From contig JBFGZQ010000008.1 of NCBI GenBank assembly GCA_041586735.1, positions 111,393 to 175,392 on the forward strand: a stretch of 64,000 bases of DNA, in the 5' to 3' direction. Every line of letters starts with the position of its first letter. Within the stretch, counting starts at the first letter, position 1. The position numbers and the translations under genes were made by a program. Origin of the DNA: Motiliproteus sp041586735. GTDB taxonomy: Bacteria; Pseudomonadota; Gammaproteobacteria; Pseudomonadales; Balneatricaceae. Under the pieces are notes generated by a model. The model did no database searches, had not been told where the DNA came from, and was given only the letters and a program-made list of their open reading frames with translations. Shown piece by piece: positions 1 through 8,287 of the stretch.

Positions 1-492
1 GCAGCGGCGGTGGCGCGACACGCCGGTGCCCGCCATGTCGTGATCACCGACATCAACCCCTATCGCCTGGACCTGGCCAATAAACTGGGCGTCACTCGGG
101 TGGTGAACATCAATGAAGAGGACTTGGGGGAGGTCATGAACGAGCTCGGCATGACCGAAGGCTTTGATGTCTGCCTGGAGATGTCCGGGGTCCCCGCGGC
201 GTTCCATCTGCTGCTCGACAAGATCAACCATGGCGGTAAAATCGCCATGCTCGGCATTCCGGCCTCCCAGACCGCCATCGATTGGTCTTTGGTGATCTTC
301 AAGGGGCTTACGATCAAGGGGATCTACGGGCGGGAGATGTTTGAGACTTGGTACAAGATGGCCAGCCTGATCCAGGCAGGACTGGATCTGAGCCCCATCA
401 TCACCCACCGCTTTCCGATCGACGAGTTCCAGCAAGGATTCGATATTATGCGTTCGGGTTTATCCGGTAAGGTCATACTGGACTGGGAGTAA
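1..492 (+). CDS. tdh: L-threonine 3-dehydrogenase, C-terminal part
   Basis: Partial gene: the frame is open from base 1 (AAAVARHAGARHVV), so the GTG at 10 is internal. Tdh oxidises L-threonine with NAD to 2-amino-3-ketobutyrate, which Kbl then cleaves to glycine and acetyl-CoA. The visible part holds the second half of the NAD-binding Rossmann fold (VVITDINPYRLDLANKLG, with an acidic residue for the ribose) and the C-terminal catalytic-domain return. GMTEGFDVCLEMSG, NHGGKIAMLGIP and KGIYGREMFETWYKM closely match E. coli Tdh. The catalytic zinc site lies in the missing N-terminal part. kbl is usually adjacent and would be outside the window. No strong terminator follows. Confidence 0.95.
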   Translation, partial: AAAVARHAGARHVVITDINPYRLDLANKLGVTRVVNINEEDLGEVMNELGMTEGFDVCLEMSGVPAAFHLLLDKINHGGKIAMLGIPASQTAIDWSLVIFKGLTIKGIYGREMFETWYKMASLIQAGLDLSPIITHRFPIDEFQQGFDIMRSGLSGKVILDWE

Positions 493-886
493 GAACAGAC
501 TCCCCGTCCGCTCAGTCGGCAATATAAACATAATAAAGGATTTATTATCCGTTAAAGGGCTTCTAGCAAAATCGTAAGCCTAGACTTTCAGCTGAATAAG
601 TTTATCAAGTCGCTGACTCTGGTGAACGTTAATCAAACCACCGCAGCCCTGTTCTCGATACCGCCATAGCCATATTTTTTACTTCAATGCGGTTCTATTT
701 GGCCCTCCGCCTGGGGGCCGAAACTCGAGTTTATTGATACAAGCCCATACCTGAAAAATTAACTATTGTTGCTTTTTTTAGAACAGTCAGCGCGTTTTTT
801 AGCGTTTGTTGTGTCTCTAGCCCTATGATTTACTGATATAGCATTTTAATTGTGTGCAAAATAACAACGTCTAAGAGAGTCCTTTT
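493..886. other. Intergenic region between tdh and the DUF3100 gene
   Basis: 394 bases with no convincing gene. An AT-rich dyad (ATAATAAAGGATTTATTAT) lies at about 529-547. A GC hairpin, GGCCC/GGGCC, lies at 701-719 without a T-tract. The last 120 bases are AT-rich and should hold the promoter of the 887 gene; TATGAT at 824-829 and GATATA at 835-840 are possible -10 boxes, but neither has a good -35 at 17 bp. Because a LysR regulator ends the downstream gene group, its binding site may lie here, but I cannot point to a specific one. Confidence 0.5.
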
Positions 887-1720
887 ATGAACAACCTCAG
901 CGGCCAGCTAAAGAACTGGCGACTCCACCTCCTGGTGGTCGTCGTATCCGTCTTGGCAGAGTTAATTGGGATTATTAAAATCTCAGTGGGTGTGGGCACG
1001 ATCGTTCTGCTGCCTTTGTTTTACTCATTTATCATAGGCTTAGTTCTAAATCCCAATATTGTCAAAAAAGCCAGCACCATCATCTCTCGTGAGCAGGCTG
1101 CCATGGCCACACCGGTGATTTTGATTTCGGTACTCCCTTTTATTGCCAAATTTGGCACCCTGATAGGCCCGGCAATGGACGAAATCCTGGCGGTGGGACC
1201 GGTCATGATCGTACAGGAGTTCGGTAATCTCGGGACCATGCTGATCGCAATGCCCGTGGCGGTTCTGTTGCTGCGGATGGGGCGCGAATCGATCGGGGCA
1301 TGCTTCTCGATAGCGAGGGAGCCCAATATCGCGCTTATTTCTGACCGTTATGGACTCAAAAACCCAGAAGGTGTCGGCGTGATGGGCGTCTATGTCATGG
1401 GTACCATGTTCGGCACGCTGGTATTCGCTCTACTAGCCTCATTTTTGGCATCAACCGGGCTCTTTGATATTCGTGCCTTGTCCATGGCCTGCGGGGTTGG
1501 CAGCGGCAGTATGACGGCAGCCTGTTCCGGCGCCTTGGCTGAGAGCGTACCCGCGATGAAAGACGAAATCCTGGCCCTTGCCGGCGCCAGCAACCTAATG
1601 ACCAATGCCACCGGCCTGTACCTGGGTTTATTTGTTGCCCTGCCCTTAGCTGAGAAACTCTACAGGCTGTTAAGCCGTTTCTCTGATGCAGATCAAAAGA
1701 GGAGTCTCAACAATGTCTGA
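887..1720 (+). CDS. DUF3100-family integral membrane protein (putative transporter subunit)
   Basis: 277 aa and very hydrophobic, with about eight predicted membrane segments. Short conserved-looking loops include GMGRESIGACFSIAREPN-like residues near 145-165 and CGVGSGSMTAACSGALAE near 205-222, a Gly/Ser/Cys-rich re-entrant-type stretch typical of transporters. I recognise the family as DUF3100; no substrate is established. It overlaps the next gene by 8 bp (ATGTCTGA) and is followed by an M20 amidohydrolase and a LysR regulator on the same strand. The inference is uptake of an acylated amino acid or amide that the hydrolase then splits. The ATG at 887 follows an AAGAGAG sequence about 10 nt upstream. 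Confidence 0.75.
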   Translation: MNNLSGQLKNWRLHLLVVVVSVLAELIGIIKISVGVGTIVLLPLFYSFIIGLVLNPNIVKKASTIISREQAAMATPVILISVLPFIAKFGTLIGPAMDEILAVGPVMIVQEFGNLGTMLIAMPVAVLLLRMGRESIGACFSIAREPNIALISDRYGLKNPEGVGVMGVYVMGTMFGTLVFALLASFLASTGLFDIRALSMACGVGSGSMTAACSGALAESVPAMKDEILALAGASNLMTNATGLYLGLFVALPLAEKLYRLLSRFSDADQKRSLNNV

Positions 1721-2189
1721 AGCGATCAATAACCCTCAAAAGAACCCCAACACCCAGATAAACCTAATGGATCATGGTTTGGTGTTAGTCATCGTCTGCG
1801 CCATTGCTTTGATCAGCAACTGGACAGGCACCGGAACCGGGCTCATTACCGCACTGCCAGGCATGCTGATCATTTACGCCATGGTATTGGGAGGCCTGAT
1901 TTTAGCCAAGTTTGTGCCTTTCTACCTGCCATCGGTAGCCTGGGTATCGCTCATTAGTGTCGGTATGACCCTACCCATATCTCCAGGATCTGAATGGCTG
2001 CTGGGGCATCTAAAAGCCATCAACTTTCTGGCGCTGGTGAGCCCGGTACTGGCTTATGCAGGCCTGGCGATCAGCAAACTTGAAGTGGATACCTTTAAAC
2101 GGTCTGGCTTCAAAATTGTATTAATATCGCTGCTGGTGTTCTCCGGCACCTTTATTGGTTCCGCGGCCATAGCCAACCTGATGCTGTAG
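1713..2189 (+). CDS. Small membrane protein, partner of the DUF3100 protein
   Basis: 158 aa with four or five membrane segments after a short polar N-terminus (residues 1-25). The start was chosen at 1713 because AAAAGAGGAG lies about 9 nt upstream and the ATG overlaps the preceding stop in ATGTCTGA, which indicates translational coupling. An in-frame ATG at 1686 has no such signal. No named family was recognised with certainty. The tight overlap suggests the two membrane proteins form one complex, possibly a two-component transporter. Its last codons and stop form the first copy of a tandem repeat (2177-2242). Confidence 0.7.
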   Translation: MSEAINNPQKNPNTQINLMDHGLVLVIVCAIALISNWTGTGTGLITALPGMLIIYAMVLGGLILAKFVPFYLPSVAWVSLISVGMTLPISPGSEWLLGHLKAINFLALVSPVLAYAGLAISKLEVDTFKRSGFKIVLISLLVFSGTFIGSAAIANLML

Positions 2190-2242
2190 CCTGATGTTGT
2201 AAACCTATGTTGTAAACCTATGCTGTAAACCTATGCGGTAAC
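2177..2242 (+). repeat. Five-copy 13-14 bp tandem repeat spanning a stop codon
   Basis: Units are CCTGATGCTGTAG (2177-2189, the end of the CDS including its stop), CCTGATGTTGTAAA (2190-2203), CCTATGTTGTAAA (2204-2216), CCTATGCTGTAAA (2217-2229) and CCTATGCGGTAAC (2230-2242). Every unit carries a TGTAA, TGTAG or GGTAA core. This looks like slipped-strand expansion of the gene's own stop region. Confidence 0.9.
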
Positions 2243-2288
2243 CAACGCTAAGAACCTCTGCCAAGAGGCGCTTGCCGCGGGTTACCGC
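2236..2288. other. Long imperfect inverted repeat (hairpin)
   Basis: GCGGTAACC at 2236-2244 is the exact reverse complement of GGTTACCGC at 2280-2288. Between them is an inner hairpin, CCTCT/AGAGG, around a GCCA loop. No T-tract follows, so it is not a classical terminator. It could limit read-through or protect the 3' end of the membrane-protein message, or be a repetitive intergenic element. Confidence 0.5.
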
Positions 2289-2430
2289 CTGAAGAGAGGC
2301 TCGAGGCCGAGGCGCCAGAGCGCAGACAGCACATTTTATCAGCCTAACTGAGAACTCCGCTCACTGCCTATCAAGACCCGCAGCTCGCACAGCCGTTTTT
2401 CTCAGCCCCTTCAATTGATGAGATAAGCCA

Positions 2431-3606
2431 ATGGATACCTTTGTCACCCCAAACTCTCCCCAACACCTGCAGATGATAACCTGGCGCAGAGACCTGCATA
2501 CCCACCCAGAAACAGCCTACGAAGAGTTCCGCACCGCCGACAGCGTTGCAAAAATACTCACCGACCTGGGAATGGACGTGGTACGAGGGCTAGGAGGCAC
2601 CGGACTGGTCGGGACCCTGCATGGAAAACACGGCGCTGGCGATGCCATCGCCCTACGAGCGGATATGGATGCGCTACCCATTCAAGAGCTTAATGAATTT
2701 GAACATCGCTCTCAAAAAGAGGGAAAAATGCACGCCTGTGGCCACGACGGTCACACCGCTATCCTGTTGGGCGCGGCCAGCGCATTAGCCAGCGCGCCGG
2801 ATTTTGCAGGTAAAGTCCATTTCATATTCCAACCCGCCGAAGAGAACGAGGCCGGCGCCCTGGCCATGATTGAAGACGGGCTCTTTGAGCGTTTCCCCGT
2901 AAAAGCGGTTTATGGGCTTCACAACTGGCCAGGCCTGCCCGCGGGTGAAGCGGCGGTTCATAACGGCCCGGTGATGGCTGCTTTTGATACTTTCGATATC
3001 CAGATTAACGGCCAAGGTTGCCATGGCGGGATGCCGCACCTGGGCTACGACCCTATTCAAGCGACCGGCCAGTTAATCACCGCGCTACAGAGTATTGTCA
3101 GCCGTAATCTAGACCCCCAAAAAGCCGCGGTGATCAGTATTACCCAGGTACAGGGCGGTGATACCTATAATGTCATACCGGACAAGGTGACACTCAAGGG
3201 TACCACTCGCTCATTATGCCCCGATATTCGCAATCTTATTGAGCTACGGATGCAACAAGTCGTCGAGAGTATTTGCAGCAGCCTTGGATGCCACGCCGAA
3301 TTCACCTACACCCGGCGCTATCCCGCCACGATTAATAGCGAGGCTGAAGCTCAACACGCCCTTGAGGCACTCAAGACCGTACCAGGCATTAACAAAGTAC
3401 ATTCAGACCTGCCAGCCAGTATGGGCGGTGAGGATTTTTCCTTTATGCTGGAACGCAACCCCGGGTGCTATATTTGGTTGGGCGGTGCCAGCGAGGATTA
3501 CTGCCACGGCCTCCACAGCCCTCACTATGATTTTAATGACAGCACATTACCCTCAGGTGCCAACTATTGGATCAGTTTAGTGCGGCGTCTGCTTCAGAAA
3601 GACTGA
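2431..3606 (+). CDS. M20-family amidohydrolase (hippurate/N-acyl-amino-acid hydrolase type)
   Basis: 391 aa, the usual size for this family. It hydrolyses the amide bond of an N-acylated amino acid or similar compound with a di-metal centre. The metal-site motifs are present in order: HPE near residue 25, LRADMDALP near 75, HACGHDGHTA near 100, QPAEE near 135, GLHNWPGLPAG near 160, and a C-terminal GGEDFSFM and HSPHYDFND. The dimerisation insert (INGQGCHGGMPHLGYDP) is intact. The family includes hippuricase, indole-acetyl-amino-acid hydrolases and AbgB; the natural substrate cannot be read from the sequence. The 241 bp separating it from the membrane genes contain the repeat and hairpin, so it may be co-transcribed or have its own promoter. 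Confidence 0.9.
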   Translation: MDTFVTPNSPQHLQMITWRRDLHTHPETAYEEFRTADSVAKILTDLGMDVVRGLGGTGLVGTLHGKHGAGDAIALRADMDALPIQELNEFEHRSQKEGKMHACGHDGHTAILLGAASALASAPDFAGKVHFIFQPAEENEAGALAMIEDGLFERFPVKAVYGLHNWPGLPAGEAAVHNGPVMAAFDTFDIQINGQGCHGGMPHLGYDPIQATGQLITALQSIVSRNLDPQKAAVISITQVQGGDTYNVIPDKVTLKGTTRSLCPDIRNLIELRMQQVVESICSSLGCHAEFTYTRRYPATINSEAEAQHALEALKTVPGINKVHSDLPASMGGEDFSFMLERNPGCYIWLGGASEDYCHGLHSPHYDFNDSTLPSGANYWISLVRRLLQKD

Positions 3607-3624
3607 TAACCGGAAGGCAGTAGC

Positions 3625-4530
3625 ATGGACCGTCGAGCGCTAAAGTATTTTTTTGTGGTAGCGAAACTGAGCAGTATTCGTGCTGCCTCAAATGAGCTTC
3701 ACGTTGCGCCTTCGGCCATCAGCCGCCAAATAAAGAGCCTTGAAGAGCAACTGCATGTTTCGCTGCTTAATCGCTTAGGCCGCGGTGTCGAGGTGACGGC
3801 AGCCGGGGATCAGTTAGTCCGTTATATCAAGGCGCTACAACTGCACGAAGATGACTTCCTGGCCCGGCTATCCGACATGCAAGAACTGCGGATCGGTTGC
3901 TTGCGTATCGCCACTGGTGGCGGGCTGATGAATGACCTGTTAACCGGTGCCATATCCCATTTTTGGAAACGCCACCCTGGGATTCGCTTTGTGCTCAATA
4001 TTTGTGGGGGAGACGACATTATTCGTCAGGTTCGCGATGATGAGGTTGATCTTGGGCTGGTGTTAAACAGTCCTGCTGATCCACAAATCGAGAAACTGCT
4101 GTCTTGCCGCTTTCCCCCACTGAACCTGATAGTTCAATCCGAAGCCTCATTATCAACGCTGAGCAGTTGCTCGCTAGCGCAATTACAGTCGATTCCCCTG
4201 GCGCTGCTTAACAAATCCTTTAGCCTGCGTCAGTCAGTACAGCAGCTAGAGGATGAATATGGCGTTCAGTTCCAGCCCCTTCTGGAGTGCAACTCGTTCG
4301 AAACTCTTAAGGTATTTACCCTTAATGGACAAGGGGGGACGCTATTACCGACCGTCTGCATCGCCCGCGAGATTGAAAACAACACCCTCAAGGCAATCCC
4401 TCTGGAGGCCGCTCAACCCAACAGATCGTCCGTCGACTTAATCATCCGCAGAGGGCGTAAACACACCGCCGGAATTCAGGCCATTCGTCAATACATGAAA
4501 GACTATATGGTGGTATTTAACGACGCTTAG
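3625..4530 (+). CDS. LysR-family transcriptional regulator
   Basis: 301 aa. The N-terminal winged helix-turn-helix covers residues 1-60: ALKYFFVVAKLSSIRAAS, then APSAISRQIKSLEEQL and LLNRLGRGVEVTAAG. A linker helix and a type-2 periplasmic-binding-like effector domain follow. It starts 18 bp after the amidohydrolase stop with GGAAGG ahead of the ATG, so it is probably the last gene of that transcript. LysR regulators usually control neighbouring metabolic genes in response to a pathway metabolite, so the DUF3100-M20 genes are the likely targets. This one is unusual in being co-oriented downstream rather than divergent. Confidence 0.92.
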   Translation: MDRRALKYFFVVAKLSSIRAASNELHVAPSAISRQIKSLEEQLHVSLLNRLGRGVEVTAAGDQLVRYIKALQLHEDDFLARLSDMQELRIGCLRIATGGGLMNDLLTGAISHFWKRHPGIRFVLNICGGDDIIRQVRDDEVDLGLVLNSPADPQIEKLLSCRFPPLNLIVQSEASLSTLSSCSLAQLQSIPLALLNKSFSLRQSVQQLEDEYGVQFQPLLECNSFETLKVFTLNGQGGTLLPTVCIAREIENNTLKAIPLEAAQPNRSSVDLIIRRGRKHTAGIQAIRQYMKDYMVVFNDA

Positions 4531-4789
4531 TCTGATTGCAAACAACCATTCTGATCGTTAATCCTATCAACGTATTCGACGGTATCAGCGATACCGCTGC
4601 AGCAATCCAAGCCATATTGCCTATAACCATAGATCAGTTTTATCCCTCCCTGCTGCGCGCCAGGTTAATTTAAAAAAACACACCCATAATCACCTAGCTA
4701 TCCCATTTCCATGACTACACTGGATGGACGCGGTTGATCTCTCGGCCTCCTCCAAGCGCTAGCTGAAGGTCGTCGACAGGGGGGTATCT
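4531..4789. other. Upstream region of the nuo operon
   Basis: 259 bases between the LysR gene and nuoA with no ORF of note. The stretch around 4665-4720 is A-rich and is the most likely promoter area. I cannot support a specific -35/-10 pair or a recognisable FNR, ArcA or NarL site. Confidence 0.4.
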
Positions 4790-5257
4790 ATGAGCGAACT
4801 GAATCACTACCTGAGTCAAAGCTGGCCCTTAGTGGCTTATTTTTTCATAGTGCTGGGGTTGCTACTGTTTATCCTGGTTATCTCCCACCTGCTCGGCGAA
4901 CGTCATCAGGAGCCGGCCACCGGCGAACCGTTCGAGTCCGGTGTGGTCCATATCGGCGATACCCAATTGCGCTTCTCCGCCCCCTATTTTCTGATCGCGA
5001 TCCTGTTCGTGATCTTCGATCTCGAGGCCGCCTTCATCTACATCTGGGCGGTGAGCCTACATGAAACGGGTTGGCCCGGTTATCTGGAAATGCTGATCTT
5101 TATCGGCATCCTCGCCGTCGCCCTGTTCTACCTGTGGAAGCTAGGCGCTCTGGATTGGGGTCCACGAGGAAAAGCACCGCAACGGCAACCACCCCAGCAG
5201 GGCCGGAGCGCGGTATTGCAGGGCAACCCAGCGCCGATCAATCCACCACAACCCTGA
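4790..5257 (+). CDS. nuoA: NADH-quinone oxidoreductase subunit A
   Basis: 155 aa membrane subunit of complex I, at the junction between the peripheral and membrane arms near the quinone site. Three membrane helices are visible (about 13-35, 65-88, 96-117). The first loop has the family-typical EPFESGVVH, and helix 2 has FLIAILFVIFDLEAAFIY with the conserved acidic pair. The C-terminus carries about 30 extra polar, Gln/Pro-rich residues compared with E. coli NuoA. It is the first gene of the nuo operon; nuoB starts 12 bp after its stop. AGGGGGGT precedes the ATG. Confidence 0.96.
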   Translation: MSELNHYLSQSWPLVAYFFIVLGLLLFILVISHLLGERHQEPATGEPFESGVVHIGDTQLRFSAPYFLIAILFVIFDLEAAFIYIWAVSLHETGWPGYLEMLIFIGILAVALFYLWKLGALDWGPRGKAPQRQPPQQGRSAVLQGNPAPINPPQP

Positions 5258-5269
5258 GAGCAGACGACC

Positions 5270-5941
5270 ATGGGATGGCAACTTGAGCCTGCAGATTCAG
5301 CACTGATCGCGACGAGCGCCAGATCGCTGCAGCACTCGTCAGAGCAAACCTTTGAGCCATCCTTAGAACGACAGGCGCAGGGTAATGTCGCGTTCGCGCG
5401 GCTGGAGGATCTGGTGGCTTGGGGCCGGGCGCACTCCATCTGGCCGTTCAACTTCGGCCTGTCGTGCTGCTACGTCGAGATGGCCACGGCCTTCACCAGC
5501 CGTCACGATATCGCCCGCTTTGGCTCAGAGGTGATCCGCGGCACCCCGCGCGAGGCCGACCTGATTGTCATCTCCGGCACCGTCTTTAGAAAGATGGCAC
5601 CGGTGGTTCAACGCCTCTACGAACAACTGATGGAACCGCGCTGGGTGATCGCCATGGGCGCCTGCGCCAATTCCGGCGGTATGTACGATATCTACAGTGT
5701 GGTGCAGGGAGTGGATAAGTTTTTGCCGGTCGATGTCTACGTCCCCGGTTGTCCTCCTCGGCCAGAAGCACTGCTGCAGGGACTGTTGTTACTGCAGCAA
5801 TCGATCGCTAAGGAACGTCGTCCGTTGAGTTGGGTCGCGGGCCCGCAAGGCGTCTACAAGTTAGACAAGGCCTCCCAGCGCGACCTTCACCAAGCCGAGC
5901 GAACCGCCGCCCGCACCCTTAGGCCACCGACCAGTATCTAG
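5270..5941 (+). CDS. nuoB: NADH-quinone oxidoreductase subunit B (cluster N2)
   Basis: 223 aa peripheral subunit that holds the terminal [4Fe-4S] cluster N2, which passes electrons to quinone. The tandem cysteines Cys66-Cys67 (LSCCYVEMATAF) and the later ligands in GACANSGGMYD and YVPGCPPRPEA are all present. The protein carries a longer N-terminus (about 25 residues) and a basic C-terminal tail. A GAGAGCAG sequence precedes the ATG. nuoCD follows after 8 bp. Confidence 0.97.
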   Translation: MGWQLEPADSALIATSARSLQHSSEQTFEPSLERQAQGNVAFARLEDLVAWGRAHSIWPFNFGLSCCYVEMATAFTSRHDIARFGSEVIRGTPREADLIVISGTVFRKMAPVVQRLYEQLMEPRWVIAMGACANSGGMYDIYSVVQGVDKFLPVDVYVPGCPPRPEALLQGLLLLQQSIAKERRPLSWVAGPQGVYKLDKASQRDLHQAERTAARTLRPPTSI

Positions 5942-5949
5942 GAGCAGAC

Positions 5950-7707
5950 ATGGATGCAGCCCGGGTAGAACTGTCACTAGCACAGCAGCTCGGTCATCGC
6001 TTTGGTGACGCGCTGCTGGCCAACCAGCTCTGCTGCGACGCCATCACCACGCTGTGGATCGGCCGCGAGCGGCTGCTTGAGCTGCTGCACTATCTCAAGC
6101 TAGAGATCGAGGGTCCGTTTCTGTGCCTGTACGACCTGACCGCCATCGACGAGCGCCAGCGTGCCAATCGCCAGCAGCAGCCCGATGCCGACTTTACCCT
6201 GGTCTACCATCTGCTGTCGTACGACCGCAACGAGGATTTGCGGATCAAGGTAGCGCTGACCGCTACCGACTGCGTACTGCCCTCCATCACCCCATTATGG
6301 CCTGCCGCCAACTGGTACGAGCGCGAGGTCTGGGATATGTTCGGGGTTCGCTTCGACGGCCACCCCAGGCTGACCCGTATTCTGACCCCGCCGACGTGGG
6401 AGGGTCATCCGCTGCGCAAGGAGCACCCGGCCCGCGCCACCGAGATGGAGCCCTACAGCCTGCCCGCAGAACGCCAGGAAAAAGAGCAGGAAGCGCTGCG
6501 TTTCAATCCCGAAGCCTGGGGTATGCAGCGCCACAGCGATACCAGCGACTTTATGTTTCTCAACCTCGGACCCAATCATCCCAGTGTCCACGGCGTGTTC
6601 CGTATTATTCTGCAGCTCGACGGCGAAGAGATCATCGACGCGGTTCCCGAGATCGGCTACCACCATCGCGGTGCCGAGAAGATGGGCGAGCGCCAATCCT
6701 GGCACAGCTTTATTCCCTATACCGACCGGATCGATTACCTCGGTGGGGTAATGAACAACCTACCCTACGTATTGGCGGTGGAGAAACTGGCCGGCATCCA
6801 AGTCCCCGAGCGGGTCAAATGTATCCGGGTGATGCTGGCCGAGATGTTCCGTATTGCCAGCCATCTGGTGTTTTACGGCACCTTCTCGCAAGACATCGGC
6901 CAGCTGTCACCGATCTTCTACATGTTTATCGACCGTGAAAAGCTGTTCGGTATTATCGAGGCCTTTACCGGCGCGCGGATGCACCCCAGCTGGTTTCGGA
7001 TCGGCGGCATTGCTCAGGATCTGCCGTTGGGGTGGGACAAGAGGGTGCGTGAATTTATCGACTACCTGCCCGCCCGGCTCGACCAGTACGAAAAAATGGT
7101 GATGGCCAACAGCCTGATCAAACGCCGCAGCCAGGGGATCGGTGAATACAGTACCGCCGAGGCGATCGAGTGGGGGGTCACCGGCCCCGGCCTGCGTGCC
7201 ACCGGGCTGAACTGGGACTGGCGCAAACACCGTCCCTACTCCGGCTATGAGAATTTTGATTTCGAGGTCTGCACCGCCGACGGCGGCGACAGCTACGACC
7301 GCTGCCGGGTCCGGGTCGACGAGATCCGCCAGAGCCTGCGGATTATCCGCCAGTGTCTCGACCATATGCCCGCGGGTCCCTACAAGGCCGACCACCCGCT
7401 GACCACCCCGCCGCCCAAAGAGCGGGCTCTGGAAGATATCGACACCCTGATCGACCATTTTCTCAGCGTTAGCTGGGGACCGGTAATCCCGGCAGGCGAA
7501 GCCAGCGTCGGTGTCGAGGCCACCAAAGGCAACAACAGTTACTACCTGGTCAGCGACGGCAGTAGCGCTGCGTATCGGACCCGGATTCGAACCCCGTCGT
7601 TCCCGCACCTGCAGATGATCCCGTTGATCAGCCGCGGCCTGATGGTCTCCGACCTGATCACGATCATCGCCAGTATCGATTTCGTCATGGCCGACGTGGA
7701 CCGTTGA
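5950..7707 (+). CDS. nuoC: NADH-quinone oxidoreductase fused subunit C/D
   Basis: 585 aa fusion of NuoC (about residues 1-185; EVWDMFGVRFDGHPRL and HPLRKEHP are typical) with NuoD, the 49-kDa quinone-pocket subunit (about 195-585). The NuoD part carries NLGPNHPSVHGVFRI, the GYHHRGAEK loop with the quinone-binding His, and the C-terminal SFPHLQMIP. The fusion is the arrangement found in E. coli, Pseudomonas and relatives. The ATG at 5950 has GGAGCAG 7-9 nt upstream. Confidence 0.97.
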   Translation: MDAARVELSLAQQLGHRFGDALLANQLCCDAITTLWIGRERLLELLHYLKLEIEGPFLCLYDLTAIDERQRANRQQQPDADFTLVYHLLSYDRNEDLRIKVALTATDCVLPSITPLWPAANWYEREVWDMFGVRFDGHPRLTRILTPPTWEGHPLRKEHPARATEMEPYSLPAERQEKEQEALRFNPEAWGMQRHSDTSDFMFLNLGPNHPSVHGVFRIILQLDGEEIIDAVPEIGYHHRGAEKMGERQSWHSFIPYTDRIDYLGGVMNNLPYVLAVEKLAGIQVPERVKCIRVMLAEMFRIASHLVFYGTFSQDIGQLSPIFYMFIDREKLFGIIEAFTGARMHPSWFRIGGIAQDLPLGWDKRVREFIDYLPARLDQYEKMVMANSLIKRRSQGIGEYSTAEAIEWGVTGPGLRATGLNWDWRKHRPYSGYENFDFEVCTADGGDSYDRCRVRVDEIRQSLRIIRQCLDHMPAGPYKADHPLTTPPPKERALEDIDTLIDHFLSVSWGPVIPAGEASVGVEATKGNNSYYLVSDGSSAAYRTRIRTPSFPHLQMIPLISRGLMVSDLITIIASIDFVMADVDR

Positions 7708-7726
7708 TAACAAGAGAGCAACTCTT

Positions 7727-8287
7727 ATGAGCCTGAGACCGGAACTAAGCGCCAGCGAATGTCAGCAGATCGACGTCGAGTGCAGCCACTATCCGCAGCG
7801 GCGGTCGGCGGCGATCGAGGGGCTAAAAATCGTTCAGCAGCACCGCGGCTGGGTTTCCGATGGCAGCATCAAGGCACTGGCGCGGTATTTGGAGATGTCC
7901 GAGGGCGAATTGGACGGCATCGCCACCTTCTACAACCTGATCTTTCGCCAGCCGGTCGGCGAACACGTCATCATGCTGTGCGATAGCGTCTGCTGCTGGA
8001 TCAAGGGGGCGGACAACCTCAACCGCTATCTGTGTGACAAGCTCGATATCCAACCGGGGCAGACCAGCGCCGATAACCGTTTCACCCTGCTACCGATCGT
8101 CTGCCTGGGCGACTGCGACCGCGCACCAACGCTGATGATCGACGGCCAGCAGCACGGCAACCTGACCCCAGCCAGCATCGACCAGCTGCTGGCAGCTGTC
8201 ACTGCACAAGAGCATACCTCAGCCAGAACCCCGCAACACAGAGCCGCAGACAGCGACATTAAAGCGGGAGGCGGAGTCGATGACTAA
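7727..8287 (+). CDS. nuoE: NADH-quinone oxidoreductase subunit E
   Basis: 186 aa, 24-kDa-type thioredoxin-fold subunit with one [2Fe-2S] cluster (N1a). Ligands are seen as CDSVCC (Cys-x4-Cys) and CLGDC (Cys-x3-Cys), matching the E. coli spacing. The N-terminal helical part (PQRRSAAIEGLKIVQQHRGW) docks on NuoF. The last 25 residues are a polar extension. The stop overlaps the nuoF start by 8 bp, indicating coupled translation. Confidence 0.97.
   Translation: MSLRPELSASECQQIDVECSHYPQRRSAAIEGLKIVQQHRGWVSDGSIKALARYLEMSEGELDGIATFYNLIFRQPVGEHVIMLCDSVCCWIKGADNLNRYLCDKLDIQPGQTSADNRFTLLPIVCLGDCDRAPTLMIDGQQHGNLTPASIDQLLAAVTAQEHTSARTPQHRAADSDIKAGGGVDD

Noticed and set aside
6907..7713. 268-codon open frame opposite nuoCD
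   Set aside because: Shadow of the NuoD coding region; repetitive Val/Asp-rich composition and no start signal.
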